Positions 34,144 through 42,596 of a DNA stretch of 44,074 nt are shown here, in pieces; the stretch's first letter is position 1, and each line of letters begins with the position of its first letter. The translations under genes and the position numbers were made by a program. Origin of the DNA: Phycisphaerales bacterium. Its GTDB lineage: Bacteria; Planctomycetota; Phycisphaerae; Phycisphaerales; SM1A02. The stretch spans positions 1 through 44,074 of the forward strand of contig JAKVBT010000013.1 in assembly GCA_022446905.1 (NCBI GenBank). The letters run 5' to 3'. Under the pieces are notes generated by a model. The model searched no databases. It was not told the DNA's origin and was given only the letters and a program-made list of their open reading frames with translations.

Positions 34144-35334
34144 TCAGCACTCTTCACCCTCCCGACAAAGTTCCAGCGGCACGGCCCATCGATGTGTTCC
34201 AGCTTGAAAATCGACCGAGGTTCCCGGCGCGGCATAGGCCCACTTCACCATCGCCAGGCACACGGATTGCGAACCACGCATGGGCGATGGTGCGCTCGAA
34301 GTCACCACCCCAATGGGCGCATCAGTCAAGTCCGCATCGCAGGCAAGCACATGACCACCTGCAACCGGAAGATGTTCACAGCCCATGGCTGCAAATCGCA
34401 CGATTTGTTTGGGATGACCAAGATGCTCCATCCGAGCCACCACTTCTTGGCCCGGATAGCAGCCCTTGGTAAAGCTCACTCTTGAATTCAAAAGCCCCGT
34501 TTCATGCGGCAAACTGGTCAGCCCAAAGTCGACATGAAATAGTGGTGTCTTCGACTCCATTCTGGCCATATTCAAGGCGTACCAACCCAAAGGACGCACT
34601 GGATGCTGAAACTCTGTGTTGAGTAGTGATGTCCATACGCTCAAAGCATCCGTTTGGTCGACAAAGATCGAGACGCCTGGCACCACAAGCAATTCAGAGT
34701 GCATCACACGCACCGGTATTCCATTGACCGCTCCGGTCAGACTGCGGCCAACCTCTGGCACAGAAAGATTCCAAGTCTCAAGAAGAGCATTCACCTCGGC
34801 CCCATACAACTCCAATCGATGCGCCGTCGTTTCAATCTTGACCACCGCCTCTTCTGTAAAGATGCTGGAGTCAATCATGGATGCAACGCGATCTAGATCA
34901 TGGACATCCATGTCCAACAGAACATCGTGGCCGACAATGGTCAGCCTGAGGTCCGATTGGATACGGCCCTTTCGATTGAGCAGAAAGGCGCTCACAACCT
35001 CACCGTCAGACAATCCGGTCACCTTGTTGGTGACCAGACGATCCATGAGTTCAATGGCATCAGCACCCGTAACCCGGATGGTTCCACGGTGTGGCGCATC
35101 CAGAATGCCTACCCCCCGCTGCAAGGCGGCATACTCCAACTCAACAGAGCCAAGCGTAGCCAGGATCTCACATGGTGCTGCCCCATCTCCCTCCGCATCA
35201 CCCCAGGGAAGAAACTCTACTTCCAGTGGCGGTGGTGTTCCAACTGCAGCGCCAGGGCGTTCAGCAGCAGTTTGATCCAGCGTTTGGCTACGCCGCTGCT
35301 GCGCCAACTCAACAAGATGATCATGAATGGACAT
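34144..35334 (-). CDS. YgfZ/GcvT-like folate-binding protein (Fe-S maturation)
   Basis: Related to the glycine cleavage T-protein fold but with the YgfZ/CAF17 signature KGCYPGQEVVARMEHLGHPKQ around residue 310, which T-proteins lack. Earlier segments match the family: HRGTIRVTGADAIELMDRLVTNKV, LLNRKGRIQSDLRLT. YgfZ-type proteins bind tetrahydrofolate and support assembly or repair of certain Fe-S enzymes, MiaB being a known client in E. coli; a miaB gene lies 6 kb away. Length about 396 residues, longer than E. coli YgfZ, with an N-terminal extension of about 60 residues. Its start lies within the end of the upstream amidotransferase-like gene, so they are co-translated. ATG at 35343 is an alternative start. 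Confidence 0.88.
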   Translation of the reverse strand: MSIHDHLVELAQQRRSQTLDQTAAERPGAAVGTPPPLEVEFLPWGDAEGDGAAPCEILATLGSVELEYAALQRGVGILDAPHRGTIRVTGADAIELMDRLVTNKVTGLSDGEVVSAFLLNRKGRIQSDLRLTIVGHDVLLDMDVHDLDRVASMIDSSIFTEEAVVKIETTAHRLELYGAEVNALLETWNLSVPEVGRSLTGAVNGIPVRVMHSELLVVPGVSIFVDQTDALSVWTSLLNTEFQHPVRPLGWYALNMARMESKTPLFHVDFGLTSLPHETGLLNSRVSFTKGCYPGQEVVARMEHLGHPKQIVRFAAMGCEHLPVAGGHVLACDADLTDAPIGVVTSSAPSPMRGSQSVCLAMVKWAYAAPGTSVDFQAGTHRWAVPLELCREGEEC

Positions 35335-36013
35335 CGTGCACATGGTCGCTCAATTCACTCTGTCGTGTCGCCGCCGCCTGCACCAGCGCTCGAAACACAT
35401 CAAGCCCCAATGCCCCATCCCCGGAACGTTCTGGATGCCACTGCACACCTAACCAGAAGGCGCGGGTTTCATCTCGTATGGCTTCAATGACCCCATCTGG
35501 TGCTTCCGCCACCACCGACAGATGACCTGCAGATGTCATGGCCTGATGATGGCGGCTATGTACCGATCCATCACCAAGTGCCCCCACAATGTCATGTTCG
35601 CTGCCACCGGCGTGCAAGTCTGCACTGGCATGATCATCGGGCAGATGCTGGTTGAGCACCCCGCCAGCCTCAAGGCCCATGAACTGCATCCCCAGACAGA
35701 CACCGAGGACCGGAAGATTCACGTTTGCTGCGGCCCGCAGCAGCGCGAGGTCACGGGCCTGGCGATCGGGATCGATCATCTTGGCAGCCAAATGGGTCTT
35801 TTCCCCCCATGACTCCATGATGGGATCATCTCCACCTGTAAGCACCAACCCGTGACACATCCGCAAGGAGGCGACTGCTGCTGAGGGCTGACCAGCAAGA
35901 ATCAAAGGAACCCCTCCTGCAGCCTCAACGGCCTGAATGTAAGAGGCTCCAACCATCAACCGCGATTCCTGCTGATCCGGCGCGATTCCAATGATGGGTC
36001 GATCTACTGGCAC
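35321..36013 (-). CDS. Class I glutamine amidotransferase-like hydrolase (peptidase C26, PuuD-like)
   Basis: Resembles gamma-glutamyl-gamma-aminobutyrate hydrolases. Seen are RPIIGIAPD at the N-terminus, YIQAVEAAGGVPLIL, CHGLVLTGGDDP, the nucleophile elbow PVLGVCLGMQFM, HSRHHQAM and the catalytic FWLGVQWHPE with His and Glu. About 230 residues, the usual length. The start is taken as GTG with AAAGGA eight bases upstream; reading further up gives no family similarity and would cross the rpsR promoter. It is head of a - strand run with the YgfZ-like gene, the 43-residue ORF and HMG-CoA lyase. Substrate unknown: polyamine-derived gamma-glutamyl compounds are the known type. Confidence 0.9.
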   Translation of the reverse strand: MPVDRPIIGIAPDQQESRLMVGASYIQAVEAAGGVPLILAGQPSAAVASLRMCHGLVLTGGDDPIMESWGEKTHLAAKMIDPDRQARDLALLRAAANVNLPVLGVCLGMQFMGLEAGGVLNQHLPDDHASADLHAGGSEHDIVGALGDGSVHSRHHQAMTSAGHLSVVAEAPDGVIEAIRDETRAFWLGVQWHPERSGDGALGLDVFRALVQAAATRQSELSDHVHDVHS

Positions 36014-36025
36014 GACATTGGGTCC

Positions 36026-36054
36026 TTTCACTGCCTTGAAGGGTGCGTTATACT
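36026..36054 (+). promoter_or_regulatory. Candidate rpsR promoter
   Basis: TTTCAC, 17 bp spacer, TATACT. It lies between the divergent amidotransferase-like gene and rpsR and gives a leader of about 70 nt. Confidence 0.5.
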
Positions 36055-36066
36055 GGCCGATTCGTC

Positions 36067-36092
36067 GCGGAGGACGCCACGTAAGCCTCCGC
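36067..36092 (+). promoter_or_regulatory. Hairpin in the rpsR leader
   Basis: GCGGAGG (36067-36073) and CCTCCGC (36086-36092) form a perfect 7 bp stem with a 12 nt loop, about 38 nt before the rpsR ATG. It is a candidate binding site for autogenous control; no T-tract follows, so it is not a terminator. Confidence 0.5.
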
Positions 36093-36129
36093 TGCTGACA
36101 AAGTACCCATGACGAGGATTTTCTGACCG

Positions 36130-36369
36130 ATGCCCCCCCAACCACAGACTCGATCACGACGCACCAAGATCGTTCTCCGAGACCACAAGGACAATCCTTG
36201 GGTCGATTACAAGAACGTCGATGAATTGCGTCGCATGATGACCCCAAACGGCAAGATCTACTCCCGCAAGCGGCTGGGGACCTCCGCTGTAGAGCAGCGA
36301 CGCGTCGCTCAGGCCGTTAAGCGTGCCCGATTCATGGGCTTGCTCCCCTACACCAGCGGCACCCTCTAG
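36130..36369 (+). CDS. rpsR: Small ribosomal subunit protein bS18
   Basis: Component of the 30S platform, binding bS6 and the central domain of 16S rRNA. The 79 residues include IVLRDHKDNPWVDYKNVDELRRMMTPNGKIYSRKRLGTSAVEQRRVAQAVKRARFMGLLPYT-type content with the family core NGKIYSRKRLGTSA and the terminal RARFMGLLPYT. There are no zinc-binding cysteines. It stands alone, without rpsF, ssb or rplI, whereas in many bacteria these form one operon. It has a promoter, a leader hairpin and a terminator of its own. Confidence 0.97.
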   Translation: MPPQPQTRSRRTKIVLRDHKDNPWVDYKNVDELRRMMTPNGKIYSRKRLGTSAVEQRRVAQAVKRARFMGLLPYTSGTL

Positions 36370-36405
36370 TCAGCACAAGGCCAATTGGTCAACCGATACA
36401 TCTTT

Positions 36406-36438
36406 CAACCACCGCGCAGTACAGCCTCGCGGTGGTTG
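36406..36438 (+). terminator. Terminator after rpsR, also at the 3' end of the TPR gene
   Basis: A perfect 11 bp stem CAACCACCGCG with CGCGGTGGTTG and an 11 nt loop, followed on the + strand by TTGTTCCC. It lies between two convergent genes, so it may act in both directions; the T-tract is short. Confidence 0.7.
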
Positions 36439-36449
36439 TTGTTCCCACC

Positions 36450-37823
36450 TCAGGATGATGTTGAATCACTGCGAAGCCCAAGTAGGCAGCGACCCCACCG
36501 TAGGCATCTGGCCGTGAGAAGCCTCACTCTCAGTTGCCGCAGGCCTTCGTCACGTCGGTCAATGGAACGACCCCGCGCAATCCATCCAGCGGCCTCGTCA
36601 AGTCGGTGTTCTAACAAGGAGACCAATGCCAAGTTGTGGATCGATGCCATACAGTTTGGCTCATGCCGAAGCACGCGGCGGCTGGCGGCACGACCACCCT
36701 TGAGGTCACCGGCACGAAACCTTGCCTCTGCCAGATTGCGTAGCCGATCAAGTCCACCATCAGCATCATTGCGTACAAGGATGTCAAGCAGGCGTGCGGC
36801 ATCGGACGCAAGATCGGCACGCAGCAAAAGTTCCGACAGTCGCGTGAGCATCTCCCGGCCGTGGACGGACTCAGTTATCTCCCGAGTGGACCCCATCCGT
36901 CTGGATGCAGAAGCCAGCAAGGTGCGGGCATCGCCTGTCTGACCGAGACGAAGCATGGCTTCACCCAAAGCTGCATCTACTGTGAAGTGATTTGGGTCTA
37001 GTCGACGCACCAACTGAAATGCCAAAGCCGCCTGTTGGTACTGGCCTCCACGCATTGCAAGACGACCAAACTGATAGTGCGCCGCGACATTCGTAGGGTC
37101 AAGTTGCATGACCCGCTGTAGGACCTCAATTGCAGACTTGTGCCGACCAGTCTGCTCCAACAACTCCGCATGGGCCAAAGCGACATCTGGATCGACAATC
37201 TGCGCAGGCTCAAGTCGGTCGAAGATGGCTAGTGCATCAGCCTCGCGGCCCAACTCGAGGTACACCGCCGCCAATCGCGCACAGGCGCGACCACGCTTTG
37301 GGCCATGACGAAGCGCCTCTTCGAGACACCACGCAGCCTTCTTCCACATCCCACGCATTGCCAAACTGATTCCCATCTCTTGGAGGCACAGTCCGGACGA
37401 GTGTTTTAGATAGGTCTCTGCCATGTAGAAATGCGTCTCGGCGTCTTCATGCCGCCCAGCAGCAGAGCACGCCTCAATCAACCCAGCCCAGGCGGTTTCG
37501 GAATCTGATTCCAACTTGGTCACAGCGATGAAATGGTCAATCGATCGTGACAGATCTCCGGTGCGACGCAATGCCGATGCCGCAGAGAGATGTGGCTCGA
37601 CATCATCAGGTGCATGGTGAGTCGCCAATTCGAACGACTCGACCGCTTCAACATCGCGCCCAGTCAGTTCAAGGATGATGCCTAGCTGGTGATGCCAGTG
37701 TGGCTGCTCATCATCAATATCAAGGGCACGCCGGAGCGATGCCTCTGCCTCCGCCCAGCGGCCACTTTCAAAATGGTCCTGCGCGTTATTGGCGTGTTGT
37801 TCGGCGTCAATCCAATCAGCCAT
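36450..37823 (-). CDS. Tetratricopeptide repeat protein
   Basis: A protein of 457 residues made largely of TPR units, for example AEASLRRALDIDDEQPHWHHQL, AVESFELATHHAPDDVEPHLSAA, CLEEALRHGPKRGRACARLAAVY, AIEVLQRVMQLDPTNVAAHYQFG and AALAFQLVRRLDPNHFTVDAA, each with the small-aromatic-Ala-Pro pattern. It has no signal peptide, so it is cytoplasmic and likely a scaffold for partner proteins, which the sequence does not identify. The start ATG has AAGGA seven bases upstream; an open reading frame upstream reaches 37988 but would overlap the divergent lipoprotein gene. Confidence 0.9.
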   Translation of the reverse strand: MADWIDAEQHANNAQDHFESGRWAEAEASLRRALDIDDEQPHWHHQLGIILELTGRDVEAVESFELATHHAPDDVEPHLSAASALRRTGDLSRSIDHFIAVTKLESDSETAWAGLIEACSAAGRHEDAETHFYMAETYLKHSSGLCLQEMGISLAMRGMWKKAAWCLEEALRHGPKRGRACARLAAVYLELGREADALAIFDRLEPAQIVDPDVALAHAELLEQTGRHKSAIEVLQRVMQLDPTNVAAHYQFGRLAMRGGQYQQAALAFQLVRRLDPNHFTVDAALGEAMLRLGQTGDARTLLASASRRMGSTREITESVHGREMLTRLSELLLRADLASDAARLLDILVRNDADGGLDRLRNLAEARFRAGDLKGGRAASRRVLRHEPNCMASIHNLALVSLLEHRLDEAAGWIARGRSIDRRDEGLRQLRVRLLTARCLRWGRCLLGLRSDSTSS

Positions 37824-37957
37824 ACGGCAATCCTTCTCAGGCCTCGCCTCGCCACACCGGCAACCCGAAGCGAGGACCAAGCCATTGTACCGCCCAAATA
37901 CAGACTGATCGTGAGTGGATGGCGTAGACTGTGACTTGAGGCGACGCAAGACGACAA

Positions 37958-40048
37958 ATGCACAGAATCGCATCCATTCTGATTCCACTGATGATCATCG
38001 GGAGTTGTGCCCCAAGCCCACCCGAGACACGAACCTCGGTGGCCATGGCTGACACAGCGCCTCCGCTGGACGATGTCACTGCCCGACGTCTGCAGATTAG
38101 TGCAGCACTGCTTTCCAGCGACGCGGACAACATTGAAAGCGACGTCCGTGTGTCTGCAGCCCGTGAACTGCTCGATTTGAACCGAGCCGAGGCTCGCGCG
38201 GTGCTTGATGAAGCACTTCGAAGCGGCCAGATTGAACCAACCCGAGCCGTTTTAGATGCCATGAGGCTTGGTTCGACCACACATGCAGCGTTGATTGACA
38301 CGGTCATCGAGATCATGCCGGAGTTCGATCCCTCCCTGAGGGAAACAACCGGCGCCCTCTTGTCCCGATTCAGCCAGCGTTATCCCAAGGTGGTCGTTCG
38401 TGTGGGAGCACAAGCACTTGACCAGTCACAGCCGGCGGAGCGACGTCTGGCAGCCCTCGTTGCCCTCGGGGGATTCAGACACACCCCCGCCCCGGCTGCG
38501 GCCGAACTGATGACCATTCTGGATCGAGCCAACGAAGAACCGCCCATCATTGTTACTGAATCCATGACACAGCTCTCCCGGTTAACAGGACTACCGCCGA
38601 ATGACAATCGCGAATTGTGGTTGACTTGGTGGCGGAACAACCGCAATCGACCAGCTGAACTTTGGCTGGAGGACATGGTGGAAGCACTGACTCGGCAGGT
38701 GGCCGAAACACAGCAAGCCCTCAATGCCAGTCGAGTCAGCGAGGCTCGGATGAGCAAGCGGTTGCTTGAGACGTACAGCGGTTTCTGGCCCTTGTTACCC
38801 GTGGAACGCCAACAAGAAGGTTTGCCAGCACTGCTTTCCGATGAATTGCCGGACGTCCGCGCCTTTGGCGTCGAGCGCCTGGCCATTCTGCTCCGCGATG
38901 GGCACGCCACAACAGATGGCCAACTCGCAGCACTAGAACTTCTCAGTGATGACCGCCCAGAGGTACGCACCCGAGTTGCAGCGTTGCTTGCAGAATTTGA
39001 CCCAACGCTTGTCGCCGAAGCCATCCCACGAGCTCTGGTACGTGAAACCGACGCTGCTGTCTTGAATCAACTCTTGCTGCGGACCGTCAATCTTGAGCAG
39101 TTGGATATCGACGCAACCGTACTGGCATCCAGACTGGAAGACCCAACCACCAGCGAGGCAGCAGCTGCGGCTTTGTGGGCGATGGCCCGCCGCGATCAAC
39201 TCAACGATGCCCAGCGTGAGTCCATCGCTCCGGCTGTTACGCAGGCCTGGCAAACAACCCGCACACCATCCATGGCAGCCCTTCTACTACTGGCAGCTCC
39301 AAATTCTTCTGACGGTGTGATGTCCCACCTCGATGATGAAGACCGCGCCTGGAAGGAACCCATTGCCGAAGCCATGCTTCGCTCGGGTCGCCATGAAGCA
39401 CTTCTTGAAAGAGCAGATGATGAAGTGATCTATCCCTTCGCACTCTCCGCGACCGAACAACAGCCAACTGGGTCGACGCTTGCTCGCGTGCTTGCATTGA
39501 CTCCGCCAGAGTCGCAGACGCGACGCTGGCATGAGTCTGTGCAGAGAGCTGCTGAGGCAGTGCCACTGCAGGATCGCCTCGAGGCTGACAATCTGCTCAA
39601 CCAACACCCCTCGATCAACGAGACTGATCGCATCGCCTTACTCCAAGCGGCGATCAGCAGTGACACCGTTCCAGATTCACTGCGTGCAGATATGGTGGGA
39701 CGTGCGGGACCCCTGGTACTGCGAACCGGAGACCCCCGAGTGGTCGTCTCCATGGTGGATGGGCTTCCAGAGTCAAGTGTGAGCCCCTCGCTGACAGATA
39801 TGAAGTTTGAGGCAGCACTCCGAGGTCGACTCTTCGATGAAGCAGCTGGTGTCTATCCGGAACCCGTGGCTTGGGTGGCCGCCTTTGAGCGATTGGAAAC
39901 CACCCAGCCCGAGGCGGCTGACCTAGTTCGCAGTGAGATCGTTCGACGATACGGTGAGGCACTCGATGGTGACCTTCGCAAGCGACTCGGTCTTGCGGCA
40001 GACCCGATGATGGGCGATGCCGATTCAGACACCCCATCAACGAACTGA
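37958..40048 (+). CDS. Lipoprotein with HEAT-like repeats, unknown function
   Basis: A protein of 696 residues. The signal is MHRIASILIPLMIIGSC, lipobox IGSC with Cys17 as predicted lipidated residue. The rest is almost all helical, with repeated units ending in patterns such as DVRVSAARELLDL, PAERRLAALVALGGF, DVRAFGVERLAILLRDG and EVRTRVAALLAEFD, typical of HEAT or ARM-like repeats, which bind proteins. Location is the periplasm, anchored to a membrane. The start lies 134 bp from the divergent TPR gene. TAGACT about 30 nt upstream may be a -10. No family name is known to me; it is followed by fumC after 77 bp with no obvious functional link. Confidence 0.88.
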   Translation: MHRIASILIPLMIIGSCAPSPPETRTSVAMADTAPPLDDVTARRLQISAALLSSDADNIESDVRVSAARELLDLNRAEARAVLDEALRSGQIEPTRAVLDAMRLGSTTHAALIDTVIEIMPEFDPSLRETTGALLSRFSQRYPKVVVRVGAQALDQSQPAERRLAALVALGGFRHTPAPAAAELMTILDRANEEPPIIVTESMTQLSRLTGLPPNDNRELWLTWWRNNRNRPAELWLEDMVEALTRQVAETQQALNASRVSEARMSKRLLETYSGFWPLLPVERQQEGLPALLSDELPDVRAFGVERLAILLRDGHATTDGQLAALELLSDDRPEVRTRVAALLAEFDPTLVAEAIPRALVRETDAAVLNQLLLRTVNLEQLDIDATVLASRLEDPTTSEAAAAALWAMARRDQLNDAQRESIAPAVTQAWQTTRTPSMAALLLLAAPNSSDGVMSHLDDEDRAWKEPIAEAMLRSGRHEALLERADDEVIYPFALSATEQQPTGSTLARVLALTPPESQTRRWHESVQRAAEAVPLQDRLEADNLLNQHPSINETDRIALLQAAISSDTVPDSLRADMVGRAGPLVLRTGDPRVVVSMVDGLPESSVSPSLTDMKFEAALRGRLFDEAAGVYPEPVAWVAAFERLETTQPEAADLVRSEIVRRYGEALDGDLRKRLGLAADPMMGDADSDTPSTN

Positions 40049-40125
40049 ATTCGGGCCATTGCCGGATCGATTGAACTGACGCCCTCGGGCGGATACGGTC
40101 CCCGTGAATCAGGAGACAACAGCAG

Positions 40126-41568
40126 ATGGCCGCCAAGCGAACGACCAAGACCCGCAAAGAACATGATGCCATGGGCGAGATGACTGTTCCCGCCGATGTC
40201 CTGTATGGCGCCAGTACCCAGCGTGCCGTACTGAACTTTCCGATTTCCGGCGAGCCAGTTGGATGGGAGGTCATTTACTCCTTTGCGCTGCTCAAGCGCG
40301 CTGCCGCGAATACCAATCATGAACTCGGCCGATTGGACGCCCGCCGACGCAGATTGATTGTGAAAGCCTGTACCAAGATCATTGATGGCTTGGAGGATCC
40401 AGATACCCGCGATGACATGATGCGCCACTTCCCAGTGGATACGTATCAAACCGGTTCGGGAACATCAAGCAATATGAATGTGAACGAGGTGATTGCCAAT
40501 ATGGCGTGCCTCGATGTAGGTCGGAAGATCGGCGAGCAGGACCCGATCCATCCGAACAACCACGTCAACATGGGACAGTCATCCAATGACACGTTCCCCA
40601 CTGCGATGGAGGTCGCCTCTGCGGTCCGAATCAAACGACTACTCCTGCCGAGTCTCAAAACGCTTGCGAAGACGCTGCACAGCAAAGCCAAGCAATTCGA
40701 CTCCGTCGTCAAGATCGGACGCACGCATCTCCAAGATGCCACCCCCATTCGTCTGGGACAGGAGTTCAGTGGATATGCAGCCCAAGCGGACTACGCGATT
40801 CGTCGAGCCACCGATGCGCTAACTGCGCTATCCACCAATCTGCCCATCGGCGGCACGGCTGTAGGCACCGGCATCAATACGCACCCGAAGTTTGGCCGAA
40901 CGGTTGCCAAGTACCTGTCCAAGGACACTGGCATTCGCTTCAAAGAGGCTGCCAACCACTTTGAAGCCCAAGCCGCCAAAGATAGCTGCGTTGAAGCACA
41001 TGGATGCCTGCGGACCATTGGTGTCAGTCTCTCCAAGATTGCCACCGATATTCGTCTCATGGGCTGCGGACCGCGTGTGGGTATCTTCGAAATTGAACTG
41101 CCGGAACTGCAGCCCGGATCATCCATCATGCCGGGCAAGGTCAACCCTGTACTGGTTGAATCCGTCATGCAGGTGGCTATGCGTGTAGCGGGCAACGACG
41201 TGACGGTCACAATGGGCGGCTTTGGCGGAACAGGTTCAATGATGGAACTCAACGTCGCTATGCCAATGATGTCTCGCTGCATGCTTGAGAGCATCAGCCT
41301 GCTTGGACACGTCTCGGATCAATTTGCTCGTCATTGTGTGAAAGGCATCAAAGCCAATCGCAAGGTAATCAATCGGCATGTTGAAGCCAGTTTGATGCTC
41401 GGCACCGCCTTGGCACCAGTCATTGGCTACAACAAGGCCTCTGACATTGCCCATGCCTGTTTCCATTCAGGACAGACGATTCGAGAGTACTGCCTCGAAC
41501 ACGACATACTGCCCAAGGAACAGCTTGATGAACTGCTTGATGTTAGGTCGATGACCCACCCGAACTGA
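40126..41568 (+). CDS. fumC: Class II fumarate hydratase
   Basis: Interconverts fumarate and L-malate in the TCA cycle. The superfamily signature GSSIMPGKVNP, the fumarase TGSGTSSNMNVNEVIAN, NHVNMGQSSNDTFPTAM and GRTHLQDATPIRLGQEFSGYA are all present, with the usual catalytic Ser in the signature loop. Length is 480 residues. An AGGAG lies ten bases before the ATG. The final 26 bp overlap the convergent RidA gene. Aspartase shares much of this pattern, but the fumarase-type loops and the spacing favour FumC; aspartase remains a minor alternative. Confidence 0.93.
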   Translation: MAAKRTTKTRKEHDAMGEMTVPADVLYGASTQRAVLNFPISGEPVGWEVIYSFALLKRAAANTNHELGRLDARRRRLIVKACTKIIDGLEDPDTRDDMMRHFPVDTYQTGSGTSSNMNVNEVIANMACLDVGRKIGEQDPIHPNNHVNMGQSSNDTFPTAMEVASAVRIKRLLLPSLKTLAKTLHSKAKQFDSVVKIGRTHLQDATPIRLGQEFSGYAAQADYAIRRATDALTALSTNLPIGGTAVGTGINTHPKFGRTVAKYLSKDTGIRFKEAANHFEAQAAKDSCVEAHGCLRTIGVSLSKIATDIRLMGCGPRVGIFEIELPELQPGSSIMPGKVNPVLVESVMQVAMRVAGNDVTVTMGGFGGTGSMMELNVAMPMMSRCMLESISLLGHVSDQFARHCVKGIKANRKVINRHVEASLMLGTALAPVIGYNKASDIAHACFHSGQTIREYCLEHDILPKEQLDELLDVRSMTHPN

Positions 41569-41944
41569 CAGCATCAGCCTCGATTTCAACCACACTGCCA
41601 TCGCCAAAGAGCGCTGATACCACCACCATCGTTGTTGCTGGTCGGATCTCACCCAGTAGCTCCCGATGAGCTCTTCCAACATCAGACGCGTGTGCCATGT
41701 CGGTGATGTAGATGCGCACGCGCACAACATCCGACAATGTAGACCCCGCCTCCTCTAACGCGCACTCAATCTTCTTCAGCACATGGATGGTCTGTTCATA
41801 CCCGTCTCCAGGAGCATGAATTGCACCATCATCACCAGCTGCGACGGTTCCAGTGACATACACATGGCAACCAACACGCACCGCGCGCGAGTAGCCAACT
41901 TCTTCTTCCCAGATCGTGCCCGATGAGATGTGCTGCCGCTCCAT
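41543..41944 (-). CDS. RidA family (YjgF/YER057c/UK114) protein
   Basis: A protein of 133 residues with the trimeric RidA fold: VGYSRAVRVGCHVYVTGTVAAG, YEQTIHVLKKIECALEEAGSTLSDVVRVRIYITDM and VVEIEADAV. In true RidA imine deaminases the segment before the last strands reads P-A-R; here it is PATT (Thr104 in place of the key Arg), so classical 2-aminoacrylate deaminase activity is not expected and it more likely belongs to one of the Rid subgroups lacking that Arg. The ATG follows an exceptionally long Shine-Dalgarno. Overlaps the fumC end by 26 bp; the upstream hydrolase-like gene ends inside its Shine-Dalgarno. Confidence 0.93.
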   Translation of the reverse strand: MERQHISSGTIWEEEVGYSRAVRVGCHVYVTGTVAAGDDGAIHAPGDGYEQTIHVLKKIECALEEAGSTLSDVVRVRIYITDMAHASDVGRAHRELLGEIRPATTMVVVSALFGDGSVVEIEADAVSSGGSST

Positions 41945-41955
41945 GGATCACCTCC
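41945..41955 (-). promoter_or_regulatory. Extended Shine-Dalgarno of the RidA-family gene
   Basis: On the - strand GGAGGTGATCC directly precedes ATG. It is complementary over 11 contiguous bases to the usual 16S rRNA 3' tail. The stop codon of the upstream gene (41948-41950) lies inside it. Confidence 0.85.
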
Positions 41956-42586
41956 CATGCATAAAGAGCATCGTAAGTGGCACAATTGGCCAAGCTGGAA
42001 AACCGCGTGCCGCCATGATTCTGATCAAACCATCCCGCGGATCACGCCAAGGATCTTCAGACATGACCGACGCGATCTTCTCCCTGGCGTTGACACCCTC
42101 AACGATGTATCCACCCATCCCCCTGCCTTCGACAGCGACAGGCTCATCCAGATGGTCGATGAGCAGTTTCAGATCGTTGCGTTCTGCTCGCCCGAGTCGA
42201 CACCGCCCCGAACCAGGACAATGGCCACGCAGGCATGGCACGATGATTCGGCTGCAGGTCGCAGTCAATTGATTTGCACGATTCAACAGTGCCAGCGGCG
42301 CCTCCCCCCAGTCATGGATCAAGACCGTGGCGGGCCCTCTGCCTGTGCCCTCGATATCCCACACTGGAACCGACACGCAAGCTTCCAATTCAAGGGTCCA
42401 GGTTTCAAACACCAAACCAGCCTCCCCGGGGTCCAGTGGACACCCCTGTGCCAACGCCTGACCGACCTGACCACCGGGCGGGCGGCCCGCAATCAAGTGA
42501 AGCAAGGCGACGCCAAGCACACACCAGAGGAGGATTGCCAGCAGTAGCAGCATCAAGAGCGGCATCCACCCATGGTACGCATACAC
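41948..42586 (-). CDS. Membrane-anchored degenerate alpha/beta-hydrolase
   Basis: Up to 212 residues. An N-terminal membrane segment (LLMLLLLAILLWCVLGVALLHLI) is followed by a shortened alpha/beta-hydrolase core: TVLIHDWGEAPL, IIVPCLRGH and RNDLKLLIDHL keep the fold pattern of that superfamily. The nucleophile elbow, normally G-x-S-x-G, reads GRGMG at residues 154-158, so no Ser nucleophile is present, and the C-terminal catalytic acid and His region is missing. It is probably not an enzyme of the standard type, or a decayed gene still open. The start is GTG or the ATG at 42565; the latter leaves more room for the divergent thioesterase promoter. Confidence 0.72.
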   Translation of the reverse strand: MYAYHGWMPLLMLLLLAILLWCVLGVALLHLIAGRPPGGQVGQALAQGCPLDPGEAGLVFETWTLELEACVSVPVWDIEGTGRGPATVLIHDWGEAPLALLNRANQLTATCSRIIVPCLRGHCPGSGRCRLGRAERNDLKLLIDHLDEPVAVEGRGMGGYIVEGVNAREKIASVMSEDPWRDPRDGLIRIMAARGFPAWPIVPLTMLFMHGR

Positions 42587-42596
42587 TGCACGACCA

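Noticed and set aside
34616-35275. Open frame of 219 codons on the + strand
   Set aside because: Antisense to the YgfZ-like gene with its KGCYPGQE motif; composition is Ser- and Arg-rich shadow type.
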